In this document: one piece after another, positions 6,225 to 13,196 of the stretch | Layout: the number at the start of each line of letters is the position of its first letter | How positions within the stretch are numbered: position 1 is the first letter of the stretch | IMG/VR virus record: IMGVR_UViG_3300013104_000044 | Coordinates: 1 to 39,952 of that record | Source: a virus | Strand: one strand, 5' to 3' | Length of the DNA stretch: 39,952 nt | Made by a program: the position numbers and the translations under genes | Notes under the pieces: model-generated | Seen by the model: the letters and a program-made list of their open reading frames with translations, nothing else | The model's database searches: none | Told to the model about the DNA's origin: nothing

Positions 6225-7033
6225 GCGCCCTCCCCGAAGTCGAGCGCGGGCTGATCGCCCTTGAGCACGACTTGCCCTTGCGCTTCGCAGATCCGACTCT
6301 CGGCGATCTGCTGGTAGTGCTCGACCATCTCGACACCGATGAACTTGCGCCCCGACTTAACTGCCGCGACACCGGTCGTGCCAGATCCCATGAATGGATC
6401 GAGGATCGTTCCGCCCTCGGGCGTCAATGTGAGTAGGTCCGTGATGACGCCGACGGGCTTCTCTGTGAGGTGCTGACGCTTGCTCGAAGTTGGTGGGGTG
6501 TGCCGCAGTACGGTCGATGGATACACGTCCTGGGGGTTGCTGTGTGGTCCGTTAGTCGCCCACACGACGTACTCGACGTGGTTGCGGAACCGCCCACGGA
6601 CTGGTCGTCCGATTCCCTTATCCCATACGGCTATTGCGCGCCAGACGAGGCCAGCAGCCTGCACTGCGTCGGTAGTAGTCGGGATCTGCCGCCAGTCGGT
6701 GAAGGTCGCGAACGTGCCACCGGGGCGAAGGATGCGCTGACATTCGGTCATCCAGATGGAGCACCACACGAGGTACCCGCGTTGGTCGCGCGTGTCGCCG
6801 GTAAATCCTTCGTATGATGCAGTCGGCTTGCGACTGCTGCCGTCTGCGTTCTGCGACCAGCCGCGATATTTCTGCTCGACGGGTGCTTGACGGTCGCCAC
6901 GGAATGCGCCACCGCTGGAGTACGGCGGGTCGGTGATGACAGCGTCGACGCTGCCACTCGGCAGCGACCGGAGGACTGCTAGCGAATCTCCGTTATACAG
7001 CGTCACGGAGTCGTCTTCGTAATACAGACTCAT
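6221..7033 (-). CDS. DNA methyltransferase 1 (N4-C/N6-A, beta class)
   Basis: 270 residues. Catalytic DPPY motif at 35-38, SAM-binding DPFMGSGTTG at 212-221, and a variable region between; DPPY before FxGxG is the beta-class order. N-terminus MSLYYEDDSVTLYNGD and C-terminus LDFGEGA closely match the second methyltransferase at 8787-9515, so the two are paralogues. No restriction partner is visible, so it is probably an orphan enzyme protecting phage DNA. GAGGTG precedes the ATG. Confidence 0.92.
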   Translation of the reverse strand: MSLYYEDDSVTLYNGDSLAVLRSLPSGSVDAVITDPPYSSGGAFRGDRQAPVEQKYRGWSQNADGSSRKPTASYEGFTGDTRDQRGYLVWCSIWMTECQRILRPGGTFATFTDWRQIPTTTDAVQAAGLVWRAIAVWDKGIGRPVRGRFRNHVEYVVWATNGPHSNPQDVYPSTVLRHTPPTSSKRQHLTEKPVGVITDLLTLTPEGGTILDPFMGSGTTGVAAVKSGRKFIGVEMVEHYQQIAESRICEAQGQVVLKGDQPALDFGEGA

Positions 7034-7221
7034 TGCACGGTCACCTCGACGTCGGGTCGCACGGTCCAGGCGGCGTAGTCGGTGTAGAAGAGGAACACTT
7101 TGCCGTCTTCGTGGATGACTGTTTTGAGGGTGAAGGATCGTTCGACACCTTTGGCGGTGTAGGTGACCCGCTTGCCGGAGTCACGGTGCCGGTTGAGTTC
7201 GCCGGCTGGCATGATGGTCAT
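7030..7221 (-). CDS. 63-aa hypothetical protein
   Basis: MTIMPAGELNRHRDSGKRVTYTAKG..., a small predicted all-beta protein with an FLFYTDYAAWTV strand. SD GGGAGG lies 6 nt upstream. It overlaps the methyltransferase by 4 nt. Function unknown. Confidence 0.65.
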   Translation of the reverse strand: MTIMPAGELNRHRDSGKRVTYTAKGVERSFTLKTVIHEDGKVFLFYTDYAAWTVRPDVEVTVQ

Positions 7222-7424
7222 GCGGTCCTCCCGAAGCTGTCTCGGTGGCGCATGATGCCGCGGTCGTTGACCCAGCCGTCCATGTCGAGCACGTTCGGTG
7301 ACTGGTCGTCGGGTACGGCGAGCGTTGTTCCTTGGCAGTTTTTGCACACACCCCACGCGGGTTCGACGATCCGGTCTTGGCCGCATTCTTTGCACGCGGC
7401 CCGGTACCGTTTGACGGCGGCCAT
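7218..7424 (-). CDS. 68-aa zinc-ribbon protein
   Basis: CKECG (about residues 12-16) and CKNC (about 26-29) form a likely four-cysteine zinc ribbon; the rest is acidic. The start lies in a TGATG overlap. Possibly an accessory of the adjacent recombination genes. Function unknown. Confidence 0.65.
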   Translation of the reverse strand: MAAVKRYRAACKECGQDRIVEPAWGVCKNCQGTTLAVPDDQSPNVLDMDGWVNDRGIMRHRDSFGRTA

Positions 7425-7975
7425 CAGTTGTCGCCGCCTTCTGACGCGAGTTGCGCGGCCCGGTCCTTGAGCGCCTGCTGTAGTGGTCCGTCGAGGTGGC
7501 CGGCGTCGTTCGCGGTCTTCCATATGCGGTTCAGTTCGTCGCGTGTGGACGCCTTGCCAGCCTGGGTCGCGTAGTCGGGTCGGGGCGCTGCGTCGGCCAA
7601 GGGTTCGACATGCCAGGTTCCAGACTTACCGCGGGTCAGGATGATCGGTGCATCCTTCGGGCCGTCGATGCCACTGAGTGCCCGGATTCGTATGCCGCCT
7701 TCTTTGCTCTTGCCGAACATCACGTCGGGGTCGCGGTATAACTCGACTCGGCGGCCGATCCACTTCGATGAGTCGGTGGTCAGGCAGTAGCCGAGCACTC
7801 GGCGCATGTTCTTACCTGGCCGCCATGGTCGGGGGAACTCGGCCAGGTGGACGTTGATCGGCTGGTCTGCGTTGTTGCGCGTCACCTCTGTGATGGTGAA
7901 AATGCGTGGCCCGTCTGCGAGTTCGACATTGTCGAGCTGGTCGGACTTTGGTGCGAGCGTGTCGGAGATATCCAT
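7424..7975 (-). CDS. Recombination-module protein, exonuclease partner
   Basis: 183 residues beginning MDISDTLAPKSDQLD. The GPRIFTITEV, PINVHLAEFPRPWRPGKNMRRVLGY and WIGRRVELYRDPDV segments mark a widespread actinophage family that I know as hypothetical and usually found next to YqaJ-type exonucleases. The start lies in a TGATG overlap with the exonuclease stop. A role with the exonuclease (annealing or ssDNA binding) is inferred from position only. Confidence 0.65.
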   Translation of the reverse strand: MDISDTLAPKSDQLDNVELADGPRIFTITEVTRNNADQPINVHLAEFPRPWRPGKNMRRVLGYCLTTDSSKWIGRRVELYRDPDVMFGKSKEGGIRIRALSGIDGPKDAPIILTRGKSGTWHVEPLADAAPRPDYATQAGKASTRDELNRIWKTANDAGHLDGPLQQALKDRAAQLASEGGDN

Positions 7976-8790
7976 CAGGCAACCTCGATGTCTGAGAAGT
8001 CGGGGATTCGTTCGGTTGGTGGCAGTCCTTCGACGGCCTTTTCGTATTGCGCGACGATGGCGTTTATCTGCTGCTCTGCGTCGACGAGTGCTTCGGCGAT
8101 GGCGGTGAACCATGCCGGGTCGGGCTCGATCCGCTTGGGCCACAACGGCATCCCGGGCGAAAAGGACACGAAATCGATCCACTTGCGGCCGGTGACGAGT
8201 AGGAACGTCTGGCATTGCGGCATGTACTGCGCCGGCACCTGGTCGGCGAGGATCGTCGCGAGGTGTGTTTTCGGTCGCGGCGACTTGATCTCGATGCCGC
8301 CCTCATCGCCCACGAGACCATCGGGTGAGCAACCGAGGACCGCGCCCCACTTGTCTTCGGTGCAAAACCCCAATTCGACTACGGGTGCGTAGTTTTCGGC
8401 GTAGTGCTCGCGGGCATGCGGTTCGTATTCGGTGCCGCGTTGCATGTCGGAGTTGGGTCGGATCTGGAACGGTTCGCCGGTGATGCGTTCGGCGGCGAGG
8501 GACATGATCAGCGCGTGGCTGGTGTCGTTGTTGGCGGTCACAAGTCGCGCCGGTGCAGCACTCGCGCTGACCTTGCGTGCGTCGTGAACGGTCTTCATCG
8601 GTTTGCCGCCACGCAACGCCACGCACGGGTCGCCCGCGTTGGATTCGCAGTCGGCGCAGGGGAACTCGGTGGGGTCGGGTTGCTGCCGGGTGATGAGGTT
8701 GCCCACGGTGCTTGCGGTGACGATGCCGCACCGTGCAGCCAGCCACTCCGGGCTTCCCTGCTCCAATTCTGGGTACTCTCGGAGACTCAT
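7975..8790 (-). CDS. YqaJ-type exonuclease with inserted zinc finger
   Basis: 271 residues. N-terminal GSPEWLAARCGIVTAS, E121/E123, then D157 (CSPDG) and E167-x-K169 (IEIKSP), followed by QVPAQYMPQCQ, give the PD-(D/E)XK order of lambda-exonuclease/YqaJ proteins that resect dsDNA for recombination. Between the first helix and the core lies an unusual insertion (about 41-75) with C45-x2-C48, C56 and H69 around GDPCVALRGGKPMKTVHDAR, like the small actinobacterial C/H zinc fingers. The SD GGGGAGG lies in the end of methyltransferase 2, overlapping by 4 nt. Confidence 0.88.
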   Translation of the reverse strand: MSLREYPELEQGSPEWLAARCGIVTASTVGNLITRQQPDPTEFPCADCESNAGDPCVALRGGKPMKTVHDARKVSASAAPARLVTANNDTSHALIMSLAAERITGEPFQIRPNSDMQRGTEYEPHAREHYAENYAPVVELGFCTEDKWGAVLGCSPDGLVGDEGGIEIKSPRPKTHLATILADQVPAQYMPQCQTFLLVTGRKWIDFVSFSPGMPLWPKRIEPDPAWFTAIAEALVDAEQQINAIVAQYEKAVEGLPPTERIPDFSDIEVA

Positions 8791-9515
8791 GCGCCCTCCC
8801 CGAAGTTCAGGACGCCCTGCGAAAGTCGTTTCACGATCAGTTCGCAGAATCCCTCGTCCGCCTCGCACAAGATCGCTTTGCAGCCTGCGTCAACTGCGGC
8901 ACGCCCAGTCGTTCCAGAGCCGGCGTAACCGTCGAAGACGACGTCTCCCGGCTTGGTGAACCATTCAAGCCACTGCCGCACCATCCCGAGCGGTTTGGAT
9001 GTGGGGTGTCCTTGCCCCTGTGAACTTGGGAGCACGAAATTTCCCGCCCGTCCGCCACCTGACCATGACGGTCGGATGTCTCGACGGTGCATGTAGGCAA
9101 TTGCCTCCCACCCCTGCGCTGGTCGGTCTCCGCTGATTTGTGGGTTCGGGTTGGTCTTCACCCATACGCCGATGCGTAGCAAGCGCAGCGCCTCGAGTTC
9201 GGTTGCGGCGAAGGTGAATGCGTGCCGATAGTCCATGTTCGCGATAACCCACCCGGAGGTGATTCGCCCTAGTTCTTCAAGGTTGGTGCGCAAGTCTTCT
9301 TCGGTGATGCTGGAGAACGTCTTGATACCGGACAGGACGCGGTTGCCGCGGCGGCCGTATGCGGTGTTGTTGGTGCGGGTGAACTCGTGCGTTTCGGCCG
9401 CGTAGGGCGGGTCTGTTATGACGACGTCGACAGATTTATCACCCATGGTGGCGAGGACTTCGCGACAGTCGCCGTGATGGAGCGTCACGGATTCGTCCTG
9501 GTAGTAGATGCTCAT
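8787..9515 (-). CDS. DNA methyltransferase 2 (beta class)
   Basis: 242 residues. DPPY at 35-38; YAGSGTTG at 197-204 for SAM binding. Paralogue of the 6221-7033 enzyme: shared MS(L/I)YY start and FGEGA end. The middle (target recognition) region differs greatly, so the two probably recognise different sequences. No restriction enzyme is adjacent. GAGGGG lies upstream of the ATG at a somewhat long spacing. Confidence 0.92.
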   Translation of the reverse strand: MSIYYQDESVTLHHGDCREVLATMGDKSVDVVITDPPYAAETHEFTRTNNTAYGRRGNRVLSGIKTFSSITEEDLRTNLEELGRITSGWVIANMDYRHAFTFAATELEALRLLRIGVWVKTNPNPQISGDRPAQGWEAIAYMHRRDIRPSWSGGGRAGNFVLPSSQGQGHPTSKPLGMVRQWLEWFTKPGDVVFDGYAGSGTTGRAAVDAGCKAILCEADEGFCELIVKRLSQGVLNFGEGA

Positions 9516-9516
9516 G

Positions 9517-9828
9517 TCAGATGCCCCTCTGCATGTGCCCGGTGGAGAGTTTCCCGACGACTGGTTCTTCCCACAACGGTTTGCGGGTGACGGGTACGGG
9601 TTCGCTGCTGCTGTCTTTGCGTGTGTTCAGGCCGGGTTGTTCGACGAGTCCGAGCATGTGGAGGATGAGGTCGTCGTCGGGTTGGGTGCGCTTGATGGCG
9701 TAGGTGACGATGTCGCAGTCGATGCGGCTGAACGTGCGTGGTGGTGGTGGCGTCTGCTTGGCCGGTTTCGTGTAGCAGCAGGGGCATTCGCAGTCGAACT
9801 CGGTGCATGTGCAGGTTGCTGTGGTCAT
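9517..9828 (-). CDS. 103-aa protein with N-terminal Cys cluster
   Basis: MTTATCTCTEFDCECPCCYTK places six Cys in the first 20 residues, then a Pro-rich linker and a helical segment (DCDIVTYAIKRTQPDDDLILHMLGLV). GGAGCG precedes the ATG. Function unknown; a metal-binding N-terminal knob is likely. Confidence 0.65.
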   Translation of the reverse strand: MTTATCTCTEFDCECPCCYTKPAKQTPPPPRTFSRIDCDIVTYAIKRTQPDDDLILHMLGLVEQPGLNTRKDSSSEPVPVTRKPLWEEPVVGKLSTGHMQRGI

Positions 9829-9995
9829 TGGTCGCTCCAGTTGTCGGCGATGTCTGCTGGGTCTGGTTGCCGCATGGGGTCGGGTTGCCATGCATCGCGG
9901 TCGGGTACTGCGCGTCGTGCGGCGTCGGCCTGGTCGCGGAAGTAACGGGCGTGGTCTGCGTCCGTGTCGTGCTCGTAGTTGTCAAGCCAACTCAC
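9825..9995 (-). CDS. 56-aa hypothetical protein
   Basis: GTG start in a GTGA overlap with the WhiB stop; 4-nt overlap with the next gene. Acidic, with DADHARYFRDQADAARRA as a likely helix. Function unknown. Confidence 0.6.
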   Translation of the reverse strand: MSWLDNYEHDTDADHARYFRDQADAARRAVPDRDAWQPDPMRQPDPADIADNWSDQ

Positions 9996-10237
9996 GACGC
10001 CCACCGGCCTTGCATGACGAGCCGGGTTCGGTCGCTGGTTCCGCCCCAGACGCCGTGCATGTCGTTGTCGATGGCGTACTGGAGGCATTCGGCTTTGACT
10101 GGGCAGCGTTCGCAGACGGCGTGCGCTTCCTTGTTGTAGCCGCCTTTCTCGGGGAACCACAGGTCGGATGCGCCGCCGATTTGTGCGCAGAGTGCGTCGT
10201 CCATCCATGCGGGGGTGGTGAAGGTGACGTCGAACAT
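9992..10237 (-). CDS. WhiB-family Fe-S transcription factor
   Basis: 81 residues. C17, C42-x2-C45-x5-C51 are the four Fe-S ligands, and GVWGG (62-66) is the family turn, followed by a short basic tail. WhiB/Wbl proteins are [4Fe-4S] partners of the sigma factor and occur only in actinobacteria and their phages, which fixes the host group. Phage copies can act on host genes or block superinfection. The ATG was chosen over the GTG one codon earlier because AGAGGG is 7 nt from the ATG. Confidence 0.95.
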   Translation of the reverse strand: MFDVTFTTPAWMDDALCAQIGGASDLWFPEKGGYNKEAHAVCERCPVKAECLQYAIDNDMHGVWGGTSDRTRLVMQGRWAS

Positions 10238-10452
10238 CACGCGGCCCTCTTCTTCCCGGCTGGGTGGCGTTGCATGGCGCGTGCCCGAGCGGTGTACGCG
10301 GACGACTCGACGACGATGAGCGGTGAGCTGGTGCGTCGCTTCGCTGCACGCCGCTCGAACGTTGCGATTCCCAGGCCGGCAAGGAGTACACCGGCCGCAC
10401 CACTGACCGCAGCGAGGGCGAGACGGGCCAGGTAACGGGTGGGCGCGTTCAT
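10237..10452 (-). CDS. 71-aa single-helix membrane protein
   Basis: One hydrophobic segment (about 8-31) then a strongly basic tail (ERRAAKRR, HPAGKKRAA). SD AGGAGC. Probably an inner-membrane protein with a cytoplasmic basic tail. Overlaps both neighbours. Function unknown. Confidence 0.65.
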   Translation of the reverse strand: MNAPTRYLARLALAAVSGAAGVLLAGLGIATFERRAAKRRTSSPLIVVESSAYTARARAMQRHPAGKKRAA

Positions 10453-10646
10453 GGCCGCTCCTGGTCGTACGGGTATTCCTCGAGCGGCCCTACCAGGACG
10501 GCGAACTCGTAGTCGATGCGCTCCTGGTCGTCGAGGTTGTCGAGCGCGTCGTCACCCATGCGGGCGGCGTTGCAGAGTGCCCACGCGAACCCGTACACGC
10601 CGAGCAGGATCGCGCCACCGATGCAGGTCCACCCGAGTCCAGTCAT
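10449..10646 (-). CDS. 65-aa membrane protein
   Basis: Hydrophobic helix at about residues 4-25 (WTCIGGAILLGVYGFAWAL), then an acidic C-terminus. 4-nt overlaps both sides. Adjacent to another small membrane protein with a basic tail, so the two could pair. Function unknown. Confidence 0.65.
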   Translation of the reverse strand: MTGLGWTCIGGAILLGVYGFAWALCNAARMGDDALDNLDDQERIDYEFAVLVGPLEEYPYDQERP

Positions 10647-10879
10647 TTCGCACCCCTGTATGCACCGGACGCGGCTTCACGGTTGGCGGCTGCCCGGATC
10701 TGGTCGAGTGCGTCCCGGATCTGGTCTGCGGTGCCGTGCACACCGGTGACGACTTGTGCTGTGCCGCCGAACGTTTCAGCGTTGTGGAGTGCGCGTTGCA
10801 GGTTGTGGCGGAATACCCAATGGATGCCCTTGTCGCCGGTCACGTTCGCGCCGTGTGGTCGCGCGTCGATCGTCCTCAT
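10643..10879 (-). CDS. 78-aa hypothetical protein
   Basis: MRTIDARPHGANVTGDKGIH then a helical HNLQRALHNAE... region and a QIRDALDQIRAAA helix. GAGGCG precedes the ATG. 4-nt overlaps. No family recognised. Confidence 0.6.
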   Translation of the reverse strand: MRTIDARPHGANVTGDKGIHWVFRHNLQRALHNAETFGGTAQVVTGVHGTADQIRDALDQIRAAANREAASGAYRGAK

Positions 10880-11322
10880 CGCGTCGCCTCTTCGGCTTCC
10901 AGTGCGTCGGCGTAGGCCCAGCAGAGAACGCTCACGTCCGCCGCCATAACCTCGGTGCGATGGTTGCGCCAGTTGCGCGCAGTGCCGCCTACGTCAGGGC
11001 GCTTGATCGCGATTTCGTCGTCGGCCAGGACACGCAACGGCTCAACGTGCTGCACGTATTTCTCGTCAACGAACGCGAACACTTTGCCGTCCTGCCCCAG
11101 CGTCGAAACCCAGGAACCGTCTTTGCGTTCGCATAGATGCGTCTGCTTGTACGTCCCACCACTGGTGACCCATGCGACGGTTCCGTTTGCCCACTCGAGC
11201 TTCGGCGGGTCGAATGCGTCGGCGAGTTCGTAGTGCACCTTCGCGGTCTTCGGCATGTTGCGTTCGTTGTAGTAGTCGCCGATGATGCGTTCGGCCTCTG
11301 CTGCGTCTTTGTCAGTGGGCAT
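10876..11322 (-). CDS. 148-aa hypothetical protein
   Basis: N-terminal helices (AAEAERIIGDYY), a beta-rich centre (NGTVAWVTSGGTYKQTHLC, GKVFAFVDEKYVQHVEPL) and a C-terminal helical end. Overlaps the upstream 59-aa gene by 11 nt. Function unknown. Confidence 0.7.
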   Translation of the reverse strand: MPTDKDAAEAERIIGDYYNERNMPKTAKVHYELADAFDPPKLEWANGTVAWVTSGGTYKQTHLCERKDGSWVSTLGQDGKVFAFVDEKYVQHVEPLRVLADDEIAIKRPDVGGTARNWRNHRTEVMAADVSVLCWAYADALEAEEATR

Positions 11323-11491
11323 GGCGTGCTTCTTCCGTGAGTGCTTGCGTGTGTTGGTGGACGTGTGCGGCGACGGCGGGCCATGCAGCCTCGAGCCGGT
11401 CGAGCAGGATCGGCGTCGGCGTCAGGTCGTATGCCTTGGATGCGTCTGAGCGGCGGTCGTGGAGTTCGGCTCTGGCCTGCTGCGGTGTCAT
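11312..11491 (-). CDS. 59-aa helical protein
   Basis: MTPQQARAELHDRRSDASKAYDL, then a DRLEAAWPAVAAHVHQ helix. The start is joined to the upstream gene by a 4-nt overlap; the 3' end overlaps the next gene by 11 nt. Function unknown. Confidence 0.6.
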   Translation of the reverse strand: MTPQQARAELHDRRSDASKAYDLTPTPILLDRLEAAWPAVAAHVHQHTQALTEEARHAH

Positions 11492-11709
11492 GGCTGGCTC
11501 GTCCAGGTGAAGGTGACCGCGCGCGCCGTCCAGTCTGTTCGCACCATCGGCAGTCGCCGGTGCCTGCAGATCGTGTGCGCCGACACGTGAATGAATGTGC
11601 GCCGGTGCTTTCCGTGATGTTCAAACCTGGCTTTGCAGGTCCAGCACTGCCAGCCCGCCATAGTTGTGCCGCGCTCGTAGGACTTCCTCAAGGCATCGCG
11701 CTTATTCAC
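11488..11709 (-). CDS. 73-aa zinc-finger-like protein
   Basis: GTG start in a GTGA overlap. WQCWTCKARFEHHGKHRRTFIHVSAHTICRHRR contains CxxC and several His, resembling a single zinc finger with a basic face. Likely nucleic-acid binding; function unknown. Confidence 0.65.
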   Translation of the reverse strand: MNKRDALRKSYERGTTMAGWQCWTCKARFEHHGKHRRTFIHVSAHTICRHRRLPMVRTDWTARAVTFTWTSQP

Positions 11710-11963
11710 GGCTGCCCCTTGAGTAACCGCTCGATCTGCGCGAAGTACGTGCGCTGCTGTTCCTGCGCCGAACGCACCATCTGCTCAGCCACACCCGGCG
11801 TGTAGAACCGCCCGTATGTGCACTCCCTGCGCACCGACCGTTCGTGCTCACGGATCAGCGCCAGAATGTGATGCGCCGTACCAGGAGTGACCGCGACGGG
11901 TGCCGGTGGTGGCGTGAAACTGAGCTGCGCCGGCGGACGGGCGGAGGGCTTACGACCGAACAT
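11706..11963 (-). CDS. 85-aa hypothetical protein
   Basis: Pro-rich N-terminus followed by two helices (TAHHILALIREHERSVRREC and VAEQMVRSAQEQQRTYFAQIERLL). GTG and ATG codons are adjacent at 11966/11963; the ATG was chosen since GAGGTG is better spaced. Function unknown. Confidence 0.6.
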   Translation of the reverse strand: MFGRKPSARPPAQLSFTPPPAPVAVTPGTAHHILALIREHERSVRRECTYGRFYTPGVAEQMVRSAQEQQRTYFAQIERLLKGQP

Positions 11964-12298
11964 CACGGCACCTCGACAACGACAGACACCACGTCAGGTG
12001 TCGCGATCGAGGCGGCGTCAACGAACGCACCCAACTTGGCCGGTGTGTGCCATGCGCCGACCAGGGTCTCGGCGATGTGGTCATGCGTCGCGTACGACAC
12101 AACCTCGGTCGGCTGCGTGTAATGGCGGGCGACAGCTTGCGTGCCCTGCCACACACCAACCGACGCCAAAGCCAGCGCGGCAGTGAACCCGGCAGCCTTC
12201 AAAGCGACGCGGCGAGCGGACACTGGGTGCGCGTCCTGTAAAGTCAAGGTGGACATTTGCGAATCCATTTCTGTGAGTTGTTGATTCGTGGTGTTCAT
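11963..12298 (-). CDS. 111-aa membrane-anchored protein
   Basis: One transmembrane segment at about 31-52 (VALKAAGFTAALALASVGVW) with an N-terminal basic stretch before it, so a type II anchor is likely. The C-terminal ~60 residues would be outside. The start lies just downstream of the hairpin at 12301-12324, whose G-run forms the only SD. Function unknown. Confidence 0.65.
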   Translation of the reverse strand: MNTTNQQLTEMDSQMSTLTLQDAHPVSARRVALKAAGFTAALALASVGVWQGTQAVARHYTQPTEVVSYATHDHIAETLVGAWHTPAKLGAFVDAASIATPDVVSVVVEVP

Positions 12299-12300
12299 GG

Positions 12301-12324
12301 CCCCCGGTGTTCGTGCGCCGGGGG
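12301..12324 (-). terminator. Hairpin upstream of the membrane-anchored gene
   Basis: CCCCCGG (12301-12307) pairs with CCGGGGG (12318-12324), loop 10 nt. On the minus strand the GGGGG arm sits directly before an ATG, so the hairpin could either terminate or hide the ribosome-binding site. Confidence 0.45.
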
Positions 12325-12342
12325 TCTACTTATGCGGCGCGG

Positions 12343-12618
12343 TCAGGAAGCGCTGCGGCCCCGACTGGCAAGGCGAATGTGGTAGAGAATCTGCTCGGCG
12401 ATATCAGCGACGTTGAGGACGGACGCCTGGCAGCCCTCTGCGCCGATCTCTTCGTCGGGCGTCTCGTCTGACGTCACCGACTTGTAGTCACGGAACGCCG
12501 CTACCTCGTGGCCGCCGACGTAGAACACAGCGACCCCTGGCGTCTCGTTGACCTGAAACCAATCGGCCTCGACGGTCGTAGTGCACCTGTCCTCGTCGGT
12601 AATTTCGTATGTCGGCAT
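12343..12618 (-). CDS. 91-aa hypothetical protein
   Basis: Acidic protein: MPTYEITDEDRCTTTVEADWF, a beta-rich start (GVAVFYVGGHEVAAF) and a C-terminal helix (VADIAEQILYHIRLAS). Strong SD AAGGAG, 6 nt spacing. Function unknown. Confidence 0.7.
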   Translation of the reverse strand: MPTYEITDEDRCTTTVEADWFQVNETPGVAVFYVGGHEVAAFRDYKSVTSDETPDEEIGAEGCQASVLNVADIAEQILYHIRLASRGRSAS

Positions 12619-12657
12619 CTGAATCTCCTTGGTGGTGAATGAATGTCGGGGGTCGAC

Positions 12658-12972
12658 TTATGCGCGGCGCCAAACGGCGTTGCGAGATCCGTGTCTGCTG
12701 CGTCGCGCCGCGTTGACCTCGCCGACCCGGACGATCGCGCCCTGTGCGGCGAGGGTCCCGAAGACTGACGGCAGGACATTCGGGTGATGGGGTGCGGAGT
12801 CCCGGTGGAGCTGATCCATCGCCCGGCGCACGTCATCCGCGGAGAACTCGTAACCACGAGGCATCCCGTCGATGAAGCCGCGCACCAGTTCGCCGTAACC
12901 GCGATGCGCTGCCGTGTCCGCGGCGAGGTTCGCCGCCTGGCCCTCGTGGCGCAGGTCGAGTGGGGTAGTCAT
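12658..12972 (-). CDS. 104-aa winged-helix-like protein
   Basis: The FSADDVRRAMDQLHR and NVLPSVFGTLAAQGAIVRVGE segments follow the pattern of a small winged helix: recognition helix then a wing. It overlaps the Xis-like gene by 4 nt. Possible early regulator; not firmly assigned. Confidence 0.65.
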   Translation of the reverse strand: MTTPLDLRHEGQAANLAADTAAHRGYGELVRGFIDGMPRGYEFSADDVRRAMDQLHRDSAPHHPNVLPSVFGTLAAQGAIVRVGEVNAARRSRHGSRNAVWRRA

Positions 12973-13196
12973 GACGCGGTCCTGCTGATCTGTCCCCAGC
13001 CCTCGGTGTCGGCGTCCGCCTGCGCGGCAGGGATGGCGCGAACGCTCATCGCGGCGACGAGTTCGGGGGTGATGAAGTAGGACCCGCCGATCTTGATGGC
13101 GAGGATGTCGCCTGACGCCGCGTGCTCGCGTGCCCAGCGTGGCGATCGGCCGACACTCTCAGCCCACTGCTCGACGGGCATCAAGTGGATGTTCAT
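12969..13196 (-). CDS. Excisionase-like HTH protein
   Basis: 75 residues: MPVEQWAESVGRSPRWAREHAASGDILAIKIGGSYFI is a MerR/Xis-type winged HTH in which a helix pair is followed by a hairpin that reads DNA. Second gene of the lytic transcript after the Cro-like gene, a common place for xis. It could equally be a general early regulator. Confidence 0.7.
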   Translation of the reverse strand: MNIHLMPVEQWAESVGRSPRWAREHAASGDILAIKIGGSYFITPELVAAMSVRAIPAAQADADTEGWGQISRTAS

